Shown here piece after piece: positions 1 to 10,789 of a stretch of DNA of 64,000 bases. The notes under the pieces were generated by a model. The model was not told the origin of the DNA, did not search any database, and saw only the letters and a program-made list of their open reading frames with translations. The position numbers were made by a program, and so were the translations under genes. The DNA comes from Apoda limacodes (lineage: Eukaryota; Arthropoda; Insecta; Lepidoptera; Limacodidae): NCBI GenBank assembly GCA_946406115.1, contig OX291557.1:8030501-8094500 (forward strand), read 5' to 3'. Numbering within the stretch: position 1 is the first letter of the stretch; the number at the start of each line of letters is the position of its first letter.

Positions 1-90
1 TACGACTATAAAGGTAAACTTAAAAAGCAAAACCCTATTAAAATACAAAATTTCATGCAAATCGTTGCTCGTTTAAATATATAAGATAGC
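1..90 (+). repeat. Possible non-LTR retroposon tail fragment
   Basis: The stretch 'aaatttcatgcaaatcgtt' followed by 'gctcgttta' resembles the tail at 57999-58150, which has 'aaatttcatgaaaatcgtt' and 'tgctcgtttaaagata'. This wording is typical of the 3' ends of insect non-LTR elements and their SINEs. The copy runs off the window edge, so its full extent is unknown. Confidence 0.3.
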
Positions 91-405
91 ATTAGGTCAC
101 TTGCGCACTATAGGTTTTTTAATGTGATGTTTTTTCATTCACTTTAATACTTTTTGTATTAGGGAGTTAATCAGGAGTTAATAAGATTTTATTTTACCAT
201 TTATCTTTTCATTCACTACAGGCAGTAGACCTGAACTGAATTTAGACACAACCTATTTATGATTATATTTAGAACATAATACAAATTTTTAATAAATTCT
301 CGTTTAGTCAGATAAAATCTTTAATTAACTTGTAAAACGGCACCGAATTTTCAGAATCGAGCTCTTTATTGTATATAAGTGGATCTTCCACTTTAAAAAG
401 ATTAC
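91..405. other. AT-rich stretch, nothing recognised
   Basis: Unstructured AT-rich sequence between a retroposon-like tail and the candidate exon at 406-499. The minus-strand frame of that exon continues through this stretch to a stop near 308, but its AT-rich codons look unlike the exon-like part. Confidence 0.5.
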
Positions 406-499
406 CTTGTCCAGAGGTCATGGTCGACAAGCATGATTCGTGATGACGGCGCAACAAGGTCTCCTTCTTCGGATAGTGCCTCACAACGATTCTGGCCAT
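406..499 (-). CDS. Possible first coding exon of an unidentified protein
   Basis: On the minus strand an ATG at 499-497 opens 31 codons that are clearly more GC-rich than the surroundings. The peptide is basic and begins MARIVVRHYPKKETLLRR. It reaches a donor-like CAAG|GTAATC, with the exon border between 406 and 405 and in phase 1. The open frame continues through the donor to a stop near 308, giving 63 residues if unspliced. I recognise no domain. Shape, composition and donor suit a short 5' coding exon or an exon captured by a repeat, but a chance frame is quite possible. A partner exon would have to lie below position 1. Confidence 0.2.
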
Positions 500-799
500 A
501 AATGGTCTTATCAGTCATTACTTGTTATCCTTACACTCGTTGCTTCACATGTATTTTATTACATAATCTGTATAAATAGTCTAGTAAATACTAGAAAAGT
601 TTATTTTTTTAGACTGTATTTGTTGTCTATAGCACGGACGCGAAGCACAAAGAATTTCGTACATTGACCTTTTACTTTTAAGCCTGTGTCATTTGTCAAA
701 ATAATTATGCGCGGTAACAGAGACAAAAAATGACCAGTTTATTTCTTTGAATTTCTGTTACATTTCTAAGTGCATGCAAGATATTTTTATACCGTAAGT
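500..799. other. AT-rich stretch, nothing recognised
   Basis: No repeat match within the window, no convincing open frame and no clear splice or promoter signal. Confidence 0.5.
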
Positions 800-1046
800 A
801 CTAGCTTTTGTCAGCGGCACCGCCCGCCCTAAATTATTCTTGTAGCTATAGTTCGTTTAAGCTCGGTCATAGTTATTTCCCTGGGAACCTTTGAATTTTT
901 CGGGATAAAAATTATGTCATTCCATGGAACTCAAACTATCTCCATATCAAATTTCATCTAAATCGGTACAGCGGTTTCAGCGTGAAGAGGTAACAGACAG
1001 ACAGTCAGACAGAATTACTATCGAATTTATGATATTAGTATAGATT
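800..1046 (+). repeat. RTE/SINE-type retroposon tail, copy 1
   Basis: The copy runs from 'actagcttttgtcagcgg' through 'cgggataaaa', 'aaatttcatctaaatcggt' and 'gtgaagaggtaacagacag' to 'atattagtatagatt'. The same order of blocks recurs at 40365-40797 and 49963-50218, and inverted at 14283-14693. Such units are abundant in Lepidoptera and are usually 3' ends of RTE-clade LINEs or SINEs that borrow them. It carries no coding capacity. Confidence 0.7.
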
Positions 1047-1248
1047 TGTTGACTAGCTGTTTTGCTTTGAATTTCTGTTGCTGCTGCTGCTATTAAAACC
1101 AATGCGTTAAATCGACGACGTGTTTCTCTAGTGATGAGTGGGACAAACTTAACAGTCCATATCTTAAAAACTAGGTACTAAACTGATTTTGATGAATCTT
1201 TTACTGTTTCGTAAGTTGAACGGTACTTAATTCAATTAAAAAAAATTA
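1047..1248. other. AT-rich spacer
   Basis: Short spacer with a (ctg)4-like run near 1080. No gene signal is visible. Confidence 0.45.
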
Positions 1249-1380
1249 TTAAAATACGAGGACTAGTTTCTGAGAAATACGTGGACAAACATACAAACAT
1301 ACACACAATGATACATACATACATACAATGATACATATATACATACAATGATACATACATACATACATACACATATAAAA
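1249..1380 (+). repeat. TACA microsatellite with a 20-bp higher-order unit
   Basis: A retroposon-like lead ('aaaatacgaggactag', 'gtggacaaacatacaaac') passes into a TACA-rich simple repeat. Inside it a 20-bp unit starting 'caatgatacata' occurs at 1306, 1326 and 1346, so the array has a second, longer period. Microsatellites seeded by the 3' ends of non-LTR elements are common in Lepidoptera. The minus-strand open frame across it, rich in Cys, Met and Tyr, is an artefact of the repeat. Confidence 0.8.
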
Positions 1381-2430
1381 ATTGGCAAATCTGATCAGAA
1401 GCCCATATATGGACTTATATATGTATATCAATATTGTGTAATTCTAACAGCAACATACGTATACCAAACAACAAACAAAAAAAAACAAACAAATTCAATT
1501 TCGCATTAACCATATTAGTATAGATTAATTTCAAAATCAAATTAAATTTATAATAGGTAAGAACTATCTGTATTAATCAATAGTTTGCTAAATTTTATTT
1601 TTCGCGGTATAATATACAGCATGATTTTATTTAAGTTTAAATTGAGTAGGTACAAATACAATAATTAACCGATACACAATAATTGTATTATAACATGGAT
1701 AGTAAGTATTTATATACATATACTTATTTGTTATTCCAAAAGTAGTTATATAATATTAATCATTGCGCATGTGGAAACTGTCTTCGCATTAAACCACATT
1801 TGAACATAACATAATACACACGCACAAAGATAAACACGCAAACGCGCTGGTAGACATAAAGTACAATGTTAGTGCTAACATGGTCGAAACAAATTAGATA
1901 CTATTAACTAAAGAGATAAGAACCAGGCGTGTAGGTGTAGGTTTTGTTCTATTTGAGTTATATTTTATTTCTATTTAACGGCTGGTGAACAGAGACCATC
2001 GCGAATATCCAAATTGTTTATTTATTCACACTACAGTAATAGAATAGCTCTTTAAATAGCCGTAACGGAGATTTGTGCCGCTGAACACCTTGTCTGAGAA
2101 CTGCGGAAATAAATGGACAAAGGAAAATTAATGAAATCTTGAAAAAATTTGATAAGTTATAGTTATGTGTGAAGTAATTTATTTTGAAGATTGAATGTCA
2201 AAACAAAATGGAGATAATCAGGTATGACTAGTAAAACATTTTCAGTAATATTTTGTTTTAAAGATTTTGTATAAAATTGGTTTTTTTTTATATCGTCTTC
2301 GGTGAATTTATGTTTGAAAAGAGTTAAAATTTGCGCAATTAATAATAATGTATAAATAAATATTTTTGGACATTACACATAACGCCATCTGGTCCCAAAC
2401 TAAGCAAACCTTGTACTATCTACAACCAGA
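1381..2430. other. AT-rich noncoding stretch
   Basis: No repeat family, coding frame or RNA gene recognised on either strand. It holds only A/T runs and short direct repeats. Confidence 0.5.
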
Positions 2431-2439
2431 CAATGGATA

Positions 2440-2590
2440 TGTATATACTGTTTTTGTAAATACATAGGAAACACCCATGACAAACACAAGTGTTCATCAC
2501 ATAAATGTTTGTCTTGTGCAGAAATCGAAACGACTCCCCTTAAATCAGCAGTCGATTTACCCACTGAGCTTGTATCTTGAAAATATGACA
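2440..2590 (-). repeat. tRNA-like SINE fragment
   Basis: Shares 'acacccatgacaaacac' and 'aaatgtttgtcttgtgcag' with the better copy at 48110-48240. In that copy the minus strand carries a B-box-like GGTTCGATTCC. Here the B-box region ('gaaatcgaaacgac') is degraded. It is best read as an old tRNA-derived SINE on the minus strand. Confidence 0.45.
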
Positions 2591-2599
2591 AACACAGAT

Positions 2600-4160
2600 T
2601 TTATAAATTATAAATTTACAGTGATATAATTTCATATTTATCTTTTCAAAATAATTAGGAAAATAAAAATAATTATTTTATAAAGATAAGTACGTAACTC
2701 AATAAATCGATGAACGCAATCATTTTTATAACATTATTCCTTCATTAATCATTCACAAAACAAACTACCCAGTAACTTTGAGGTCTTAAGTTTAACAGGA
2801 GTGGAGGAGAAACTTAACAGATAAGGGGTCAGGCGGACACCTTAGATAGGATCGAGCACTTAGTGATACGGGGCCTGATAAGGGTCATTAGCCTCGGCAG
2901 CGACTGATAAAGCCCTGTGTTCATAGCCCTGCCCTCTTTTCATCGCCTCACTCAGTAACTCCTGGTAACTTAGCAAGAGTTACTAAATGAGCTTTTAACT
3001 CAACTTTCTACCAACTTAGGAGCTTACTGCCGGCGGAAGTTTTCAGTGAGGTGATGTTTAAATTTTAAAATATTTGATTAGAAAGTAGAAAATCGGTTTA
3101 GAGAATTTTATTTCTGTTGCAGGTAATTTAACACAATGTTTCAATTGGCGTGACGTAATCTGCATTCATGAGAAATTTCTTGATGGCATCACAATGTTAT
3201 TACATTGATTATTGACTACAAAACAGATTTGTCACACAATTGTTACTGTTTTACTGCCTTTTTTTTATGCCAGATTTTTAAAAATTTTGTATTACGCAGC
3301 TGTTAATTTTATGATTTCGTCACACTCTAAGTAAACATATGTACTTATTATGTTTATACCTTACTATATCTACATATAAATGTAAGAAAAAATATTATAA
3401 ATAGGATTTTGTTAACTATTTCATAATAATGTGTATAATATTAACTAAATAAAGTCAAAACTAAAAATAAATTTAGGATGGTTTATTTATTAACTTCAAA
3501 CAAAAATAAACAAATTTATTAAGAACCACAGATTATTATAGATATATGTACTAGTTTGCAGTGATTGTATACCATTTTTATTGCCACAAACAAGCTTATA
3601 AAAATGGACTAATTTTAGAAACTATATTAACAAAACTTTAACCATAACAAGGGACGAGGAATTAATTTTGGTAAAATGTGGGTTATGCCTGTTCGTTTTG
3701 ACAGCGACCACACATCTTTAGTGGGTTGTTTTAAATGACCGCCATAACCAAGATAATCTGCACTTTATGAGAGTATAACAAAAGTGATTATGTGGCTGGC
3801 ATCCACCTACTTACTTCTCGAAAGTGGTAACCTACCTACGGACACTGGAAACTTGTTACCAGTCTACATACGTCCACCCTGCTAGCGGGCTTTCTGCAAA
3901 CTGCATAGGCCGCTTGGGCCTTGGGTACCAAGTTCACCACGCGAGCCAAGTGCTTGTTAATAGGTACTTAAAGACGGCGCCAGATACATGTACACATGAT
4001 GTGGGACAGATATTTAAATATTTGTGAAAATGAACAAATGATCAACTGTTCACACATGTCTAGGGCCGGTTTAACATACCTCAAGATGTTTTCCTTAACC
4101 GAAAAGACTAGTGGTGTGATGAATAAAGAATATACTTGAGAATTGACGCTTAAGTTGTAG
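2600..4160. other. Mostly AT-rich; GC-richer patch at 2770-3060
   Basis: The patch at 2770-3060 is richer in GC and holds an inverted pair: 'catcgcctcact' at 2941-2952 and 'agtgaggtgatg' at 3045-3056, with one mismatch. At 3122/3123 a pyrimidine-rich acceptor (TTTATTTCTGTTGCAG) directly abuts GTAATT. The rest is AT-rich and unrecognised. The small plus-strand frame at 3824-4027 is likely chance. Confidence 0.45.
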
Positions 4161-4167
4161 AATCAGC

Positions 4168-4334
4168 TCCCTGCCAAGGTTTTCCCTTAAGGGGGTAGAG
4201 TATGGGGTTCTTCAAAAAGAAGTTATGGCAACGCGCAAGTAATGCTCCAGGCGTTGCAAACGTTAAAAGGCTACGGTGAACGATTAACAGCGAGCGGACC
4301 GTAAGTTTGTTTGCCACCTAATGGTAAAACAGAA
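4168..4334 (+). repeat. Retroposon 3' tail, 'gttcttcaaaaagaag' family, copy 1
   Basis: Contains in order 'tgccaaggttttccctt', 'tatggggttcttcaaaaa', 'ggcaacgcgcaagtaatg', 'ggctacggtgaacg', 'agcggaccgtaag' and 'tttgccacctaatggta', then an A-rich run. The same blocks occur at 40025-40222 and 59388-59545, and a short inverted piece lies at 43064-43100. The conserved 3' end followed by A-rich sequence is typical of a LINE or SINE retroposon. Confidence 0.7.
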
Positions 4335-5870
4335 AAAAATATTGGTCGTCAAATGCCGGGATTGAAGCCCTCCCTTCCTCAGAACGCGAGGCAGTCTCCG
4401 AAACTGCAAGAATATTTATTAATGCTAACCTTAGCTGTGTTGGATGGAAAATAATCTATAATAAAAGAACAGCCAGGTGCTTGTCGAACTCGTGCATCGA
4501 GGGTTTTGTGCTCACCTAATAGGATTTTTTTGTGATGATTTTAAAGCAATTTATTTTGAAAACTCGATTTTTCTGTAAAGTAGAAATTGTTGATCAGTCA
4601 GTAATTTTTAGTATTATGTTCAAAAATATGTCGCTTAAATTAAAAAAAAATAACAGTTTTAAAATGTTTTGATAACCCTGTTTTTTGACGTACTAAAACA
4701 ACGTTGAGCAAACAATCTGTTACAGTTCCACATTTAAATTCTTCAGTTGTACCTATAAGGGGAAATAACCTTGTTGGTTAGACATTTCTGATGTCTTTTA
4801 TAGTAGTACCACGGGGAAACGCTCGAGACAGAAAAAAAATGCACTTACGTATTTCTCAATCCCCGTAGGATTAAATATTTCATGAGTAGACAAAGACGAA
4901 ATCTTTGTTTTTAAAATTGAAACAAATAAAATGCGAAAAGTAAAAGTAATACCCGTTTCTATTGCAACGCAGCATTGGTCGAAGAAAATCAAATAGGGTT
5001 GCTGCGAAAATCAAATATTCAAATGCCGAAGGTACTAATGTACAACTTCGGGGCGCACTTAGGGGAATTAAAGATATTTGCTAAAAAGGGACTAGCAGTT
5101 AATGAAGGTCCGGAATGCCCCAAGGAAAGACATTATCATGGTCTGACACCTTTTCGCAATGCTTCGTTAAAATTTAATTCACTCGCGAGAGAGTTCAATG
5201 TGTGTCCTCCGCTCTGTCTAAGTCTCTTATATATTTAAAATGGTGGCGAAATTGTTAGAGATTATATTATAGTTTGTTAGTTTTATTGGCAGTTTTTCTG
5301 TGTCTAGTGGTTTTGTTAATATATGTATGTCTATAGATACATATATCCGTTTTTATGTTCTTTTACATACCACCTTAACCAGCCTTAGGATTATTAAATA
5401 TGACCAGTGCTTGATCGGATTTTGCTATGTTGTTTAGTCCTGATTATTTTTGATATCTGTCGTTAAAATGCTCCCTGACTGAGTAACTTATTTCTTTGGG
5501 CCTTAGAATTTTAAATTTTTCCTATTTTTTTAATTTTTCTCTTAAAAGATTTTGGAAAATTGCAACCTTAGCGGTATGAGACTTGGAGGTCAAAGTTTGA
5601 ATAAGAAACGACTTAAATATATGTAGCCGTATACTAGCACGACAGGTAGTTTTTTTATAAAGGCCTGGTTCGAACTTTGTCCATAAGTGTGATGTCATTG
5701 GACAAAGTGCAAACAAATCACTTTAACAAGTCAAGTTCTTAATAGAACACACTGTGCTTCATACTATTAATAAAAACTGGTAATTCATACTATACTTCTA
5801 TGTAAATGATGGTGACAGAAATAAAATAAAAACATGTACGTAATACACAAAAAGGTCGAATATTCATCTC
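4335..5870. other. AT-rich stretch with one short repeat-module fragment
   Basis: Around 4480-4515 there is a degraded fragment of the 'gtgcgagtcggactcgtgca...gagggttccgt' module found elsewhere in the window. The rest is unrecognised. The plus-strand frame at 4975-5238 starts at TTG, has no domain I recognise, and is probably chance. Confidence 0.45.
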
Positions 5871-5882
5871 ATTTCATACCAT

Positions 5883-6068
5883 TTGGCAACCCTAATCAAA
5901 ACAGTATGTACAAAAATACTGTCTTCTGTACAGAGCAGTAAATGTTTCTGTAATGAGAACCCAGCTGATGCTGCGGTTCGTAATTTATCTCGAAATAAGT
6001 GTGTATCCCCGAATAAGTTCTCCAAGATAGGTCGTGTGACCTCCGTCGGGAACAGCCTGTCTTCGTAA
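5883..6068 (+). pseudogene. Possible fragment of a BEL/Pao-type retrotransposon pol
   Basis: The frame contains NENPADAAVR about residues 24-33. This resembles the 'NPAD.ASR' motif that sits between the RNase H and integrase parts of BEL/Pao pol polyproteins. No second motif supports it, the frame has no upstream continuation, and flanking sequence shows no LTR. A chance match is a real alternative. Confidence 0.2.
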
Positions 6069-6069
6069 A

Positions 6070-6874
6070 AGACATACTAACGACTACCCTGTTTCCTTTC
6101 TAAGGAAAAGTGCTTACTCCCCTTGTAAATAAAAAGTGTTATAGATGCCCAATGTTTTTGGTGCGGATATATTATTTTAGTAGTTTTTAGGGACTTTAGG
6201 TAATGTTTAGCATAGTTTAGTTACATGAGTGTTCTAACTGTGGACTAAGTAGGGATGGGCTAGTAAAATATATCGATAAATTATTATCGTAGCGATATAT
6301 ACAAACAGTATCAATATTAATCGAAACAAAAAGTGATATTTTACTTTGAAGTCAGTAGTTATCTCAAAATTATTTCAAAATGTATTAAATTCCGAGAATT
6401 AAAAACAAAGAAGTTACAATTTTTTTTACTAACAAATTTAATTTTAAAATCAATCAAACCACTATTAAAACAATCTTTTTAAACAAAGAATAGATACCTA
6501 CTATAAAAAAAATATCGATTCTTGTTATACCGAACGATTACTACTAAGCGTAATAAATAATAGTTATTGGACGCGCATACGTTTTCCGAATTTTTTAGGC
6601 TCTATAATGCCCATAATTCAAAGAAACCAATTTTTAGAACAACCTCAACATCTTACTTTTTGGACGATCAAAATTTTCCCCTTTTCTATATTTACGATCA
6701 TAATACCAGGAGTTTTTAAGGGAAAGGAAGAAAGGTTCGGCAGCAAAAATCTATATATATTAATGAATCCCTGTTTCCCTTGGTCACGCCAGAACTTCCG
6801 AACCACTGTACCTAACTGAATAATTCTTTTTTGTTGTGTTTCTAATTGTAAGGGCAAGATTTTTATGAAAAAAA
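6070..6874. other. AT-rich stretch with a possible hAT-like terminus at 6252
   Basis: Near 6252 'tagggatgggc' is followed by repeated 'tatcgat' and 'cgatata' steps, wording often seen at hAT-like transposon ends. No matching inverted end was found downstream, so this stays a suggestion. Opposed small frames at 6607-6857 are shadows of each other. Confidence 0.3.
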
Positions 6875-7050
6875 AGGGTCAAGTGCGAGTCGGAATTGCG
6901 CACTAATGGTAAACCGATTCTAATGAAATATTAGTTAGTTGTTTCGCACACGCCGAGGAAGGGTCCGGAATTAGTACAACACTTTCACAATAGGTGGCGC
7001 GCCAGTTGTTTTAATAAAGAAAAACAACGTTCGCGGGGTCAGCTAGTATT
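6875..7050 (+). repeat. Dispersed repeat, family E, copy 1
   Basis: Shares with 23388-23565 the blocks 'aagtgcgagt', 'aaccgatt', 'cacacgccg', 'ggaagg', 'gaattagtacaa', 'actttcacaa', 'agttgttttaata' and 'gtcagctagt'. It begins with the 'gtgcgagtcgg' module seen in other families. It is noncoding and its class is unknown. Confidence 0.65.
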
Positions 7051-7715
7051 ATATAAATTACAGTACTAAATAAACTATTTTTTTACAGTAAATGCTCTAA
7101 AATACTTTGCTCTACATTAAATATGTTTATACCTATCATAAATTATCTGTACGACAATCATTAATTTCTATTAATCGATTGTTTTGGACGCCACTTAACA
7201 AAGCAAATTGCGTACATGTACACTGTTTACTTTCTAATAAATCTAATAGCCGTTTATCAGGGGCCAATCGATACGGCCTCGGCACATACATTCGGCTCTT
7301 ACAGCCGCAACAATCGATCACAATTTACTGCTGACATTTTCGGCCCCTATGGTCGATTAACATCGACTATTCTAAATGCGAATAAATATGAGCTACTTTA
7401 AATTTTTTTCTAATTGTGCATCTGTGATCTTGAAATTCGTAATAAATATAACTGATCTACTGTAAAATGTTTTTTTTTTATGAGAATGGACGACAAAAAC
7501 TTGATATTTTATGTTCCCAGAATCTATTTTATTCGACTTATAAAAGGTTAATCGAGTTTGGTTGGGCTGATTTGGCGCTACTATGATATTGATTTAATTA
7601 GTTAATTTTTCTGTGACAAAAATAGCTTTCGAATTGCAGGAGTAAAATCGGAAACTAATTAATTACAGTTCTAATCTATATCTGTATATAATAAATAAAA
7701 TTTATTTCTGTAATT
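7051..7715. other. AT-rich stretch with several ATCGAT motifs
   Basis: Between 7170 and 7370 the palindrome ATCGAT or its variants recur, with 'atcgattgtt' near 7175 and 'aacaatcgat' near 7308 in opposite orientation. This may be a degraded inverted-repeat element related to 58281-58420. No gene is evident. Confidence 0.35.
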
Positions 7716-7716
7716 A

Positions 7717-8290
7717 GCTACTGCCCGCGACGTCGTCTGCGTGAACGCTATACTATAACATCACTTTTTGTGAACGAAACCACGCGCGATCGCGAAACGC
7801 GATCTAATTCGACGCCAACGCTATCTAGTTAGCAAATAGGAAACATTTTTATATGGTGAAAAATTATAACACATTTAAGTAATGACTTTACACGATTTTT
7901 TCACATAAAATAAATGGCTATGTGTGAGTAGAATAATTAAGAATTAAGAAGCAAGTCAAATATGCGTTGTTAGATTACACGTTGTTACAGAATGCGTTGA
8001 AGAAATAAAGGTTCACTGCTCGTTCCCCGTAGGTGATAGCGTGATAATATGTAGCCTATATGTTGACCCGACTTCTAAATAATATTCGTGCCAAATTTAA
8101 AGTAAATCCATGCAGTACTTTTTGAGTTTATCCCGAACATACATACACACAAACAGACAAACAGACAAAAATACTAAAAACTATATTTTTGGCTTCGGTA
8201 TCGATTTTAGATCACACCCCAAGTATTCTTTTAAAAAAATATTCAATGTACAGTTTTGACTTTCCTACCATTTGATTATATGTATAGATT
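7717..8290 (+). repeat. SINE/LINE-like repeat with a long tail
   Basis: Begins 'ctactgcccgcgacgtcgtc' and ends after 'gtgccaaatttaaagtaaat', 'cagacaaacagacaaaaat' and 'tatgtatagatt'. The opening resembles the 'cccgcgacttcgtccgcgtg' start common in lepidopteran retroposons. The part at 7770-7830 is CpG-rich and contains a small palindrome built on 'cgcgatcgcg'. Confidence 0.55.
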
Positions 8291-8300
8291 TGCTACCATT

Positions 8301-8370
8301 ATGGTTACTTGGTATTCTGTGCAATATATTATGTTATGGTTACTTGGTATTCTGTGCAATAAATTATGTT
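8301..8370 (+). repeat. 35-bp tandem duplication
   Basis: Two adjacent 35-bp copies (8301-8335 and 8336-8370), each starting 'atggttacttggtattctg', differ at a single position. This is a recent local duplication in otherwise plain AT-rich DNA. Confidence 0.9.
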
Positions 8371-10295
8371 CCCGCTACTAGTTTTAAAAGGAGTTTGGAT
8401 TGAAAAAATAGAAAAACTAGAGGGTTAGTTATTTTTTTATCGCGATATCAGTACAAATATTTTAATACAAATTTTTCTAGTTAGAGAATGGGTAAAATAA
8501 CGGTTTTCTTCTAGTTTTAAACCTTCAAGGGGACAGTGGAATTTATTTTAAAAACGAGCAAAATGTGCAAATTTGGTTAAGGCGCCTTATGACTTCATGA
8601 AGGCTTTTGTTATTATATTGTTTTGGTTGTTTTAGAGATATTTCTAAAAAAATATTGATCTGTATATAAATCTTTAAAAGCTTTGTTAAATATTTAGTCT
8701 GAGAGGGTCTAATAATTAAAATACGAGGCGGGAAAACTTCCTAAATGCTGTAGTGTTTTTTTACTACTTATTTTCCGTTTCTTAGTTGTGTAGACAGACA
8801 AGACATATTTTACATAAGGTTTTTTGTATTATAACAGATTTGTTTTTTTTTTTAATAAAGGCTCAGTTTAACATTGTCAAGTGTTGATTTCGCATGACAT
8901 AATTATACTTATTGATAACTTACTGCACAGGTTTTGTATACTATATATTTCAAGATGCATTTGTGCAGGCAAGCAAGAATAGGTTCCACGCTCAATTTTA
9001 GTCTTTATACTTGCGCAGAATAAAAACCAAGTTGCAAGCAAACTACCTATGTAGTAGCTGTTTTCGACTCTCCCAAATTAAAATTAAATTAAATTATCTT
9101 CCATTATCATATCAGTCGCTAGACTTCCATCTGCTGGACAAAGCTCTCTTCCGTACATTTCCAAAATATAAGGACAAAGTATCCTATCCAGTAATGTATA
9201 TCCAATAATGGAACTAAGAAATTTTTTAAAAAAATTAGAAAACCATTATTTGGATACCAAAAGTTCTAATATAGGGTTAGTAGGTTTCATTATTTTTGCA
9301 ATAGTAGAGCTCTCCTTATTTTGTCCAGTTTTGTTATTGCGTTCCCCTATAAAGCTAAAAGCTTCCAGGCACCAGCTGAAGTGCTTTTGCTACTTCATCT
9401 TTTTCCAAGCGTAGACCTATATTTTTGCTGAATGCCCAGAATAAAATATTAGCAATAAGGATAATGCATTGCAATAATTTGTTTTTTAATAATATGAATA
9501 AAAACTAATGAAACTGTAATTGCAATATTTTAACTTATTGCTTTTACGACAGCGACAAATAATATATTTTAACATGATAGTTCAATAATTTTTCTTGGTA
9601 AAAAAATATCTATTTAAGACCCGGTATTCTGACTCGAAATTTTAGGATTTACCCGCCCACCGCATATGACAGTTTGAAACACAGCTATTTTATATCATGT
9701 GCACTTGAGCAAGACAAAAGACCACAGCGCTTTTCAGTATAAGTGAACGTGAGCGTCAAATCGGTTTTTAGGTATTTACTCGAAAACTAACTCGATTTTT
9801 TAGATTTCACTAGAAACAGCCCTGGACTATCCAGTAAGCTAGCCATTAATATTAATCTTAAAGTCATACGTTAAAGAATAGTGGTTAAAAACAGAAAAAA
9901 AAAATTTAGAGGTCTTTTACAGATTTTTTTCAATCGAGGAAAATTATGCTATCGCGTTTTTGGTAGTACAAGACATTAATTATATGTTCTTCTATATAGG
10001 GTAAAATTTTAAACCTAAAAAACTTACTACAAGTATTGATTTTTTCCATTTAAAAAAAAGCCTCTTAAGGAGCTGGAAGCCAAAATATTTTTTTTTTATT
10101 GTTTTTGGAGCCATATAAGTAAGAAGTAATATTTTTTGACGTAACGCATTAAACTACGACAACCATAGTAAACGCCTGAATGTTTCGTGCCCATTATGCT
10201 TAATATTTCAGGTAAATACTATACAAACCAGCAGCGAATTCAGGATTTATTTTTAATGCGTTTCTTACCTGATTCAAATTCAACAAATTTTGCCT
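8371..10295. other. AT-rich noncoding stretch
   Basis: No repeat family, RNA gene or convincing coding frame recognised. Short plus-strand frames at 9011-9208 and 9208-9414 overlap end to start but show no domain and no codon bias. Confidence 0.5.
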
Positions 10296-10299
10296 ATCT

Positions 10300-10672
10300 T
10301 TTTAGGGTTCCGTACCCAAAGGGTAAAAAACGGGACACTTTTACTAAGACTCCGTTGTCCGTCTGTCACCGGGCTGTATCTCATGAACCGTGATAGTTAG
10401 ACAGTTAAAATTTTCACTGAAGATACAAAATAAAAACATAATAAAATAAATATTTAAGGGTAAAACGTGTTTTTTTGCTCGTTTTTGCTCGATATTGATA
10501 ACGGCAACAGGTAGACGCTTGAAATATTAAAAATAAATAATTCAATTAAAATAAAACAAATATTAAATAGGGCCTCCTATACAACAAACGTAATTTTTTG
10601 CCGTTTTTATACATAATGTTACGGAACCCTTCATGCACAAGTCCGACTCGCACTTGGCCGATTTTTTTCTTA
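10300..10672 (+). repeat. Dispersed repeat, family A, copy 1
   Basis: Opens 'agggttccgtacccaaaggg', passes through 'gtccgtctgtcaccgggctg', 'tctcatgaaccgtgatagtt' and 'cgatattgataacggcaaca', and closes with 'acggaaccctt', 'gtccgactcgcacttggccg' and a T run. A second, fuller copy lies at 13793-14205. Both are bracketed by related 'ggttccgta' and 'acggaaccc' ends in opposite orientation, which suggests a non-autonomous DNA element. Confidence 0.75.
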
Positions 10673-10727
10673 ATAATAATCTCTTAATTAGTTTTAAAAT
10701 TTAGATATGTTAGTTGTAAGAAAATAT

Positions 10728-10781
10728 GGTGTTTCTAATTGATTGTTTATTAGGAAAATAAAACAGTCAATTAGAAACACC
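10728..10781. repeat. 21-bp stem, 12-nt loop hairpin
   Basis: The arm 10728-10748 ('ggtgtttctaattgattg' then ttt) pairs with 10761-10781. There is a single G:U in the RNA sense and no bulge. It is shorter than normal insect pre-miRNAs, so a miRNA is unlikely. It could be the core of a very small palindromic element. Confidence 0.7.
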
Positions 10782-10789
10782 TCACAGTA

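Noticed and set aside
1249..1431. Cys/Met/Tyr-rich 60-codon minus-strand frame
   Set aside because: It is a translation of the TACA microsatellite and has no other support.
5883..6068. A complete BEL/Pao element around the NENPADAAVR motif
   Set aside because: No LTRs, no protease, RT or integrase motifs nearby; only a tentative fragment is kept.
10300..10672. Family A as a Helitron, since its end module contains a hairpin
   Set aside because: No CTRR end follows the hairpin and no TC start in an AT target could be placed.
10728..10781. A miRNA precursor
   Set aside because: 54 nt in total with no flanking lower stem, shorter than normal Drosha/Dicer-1 substrates in insects.
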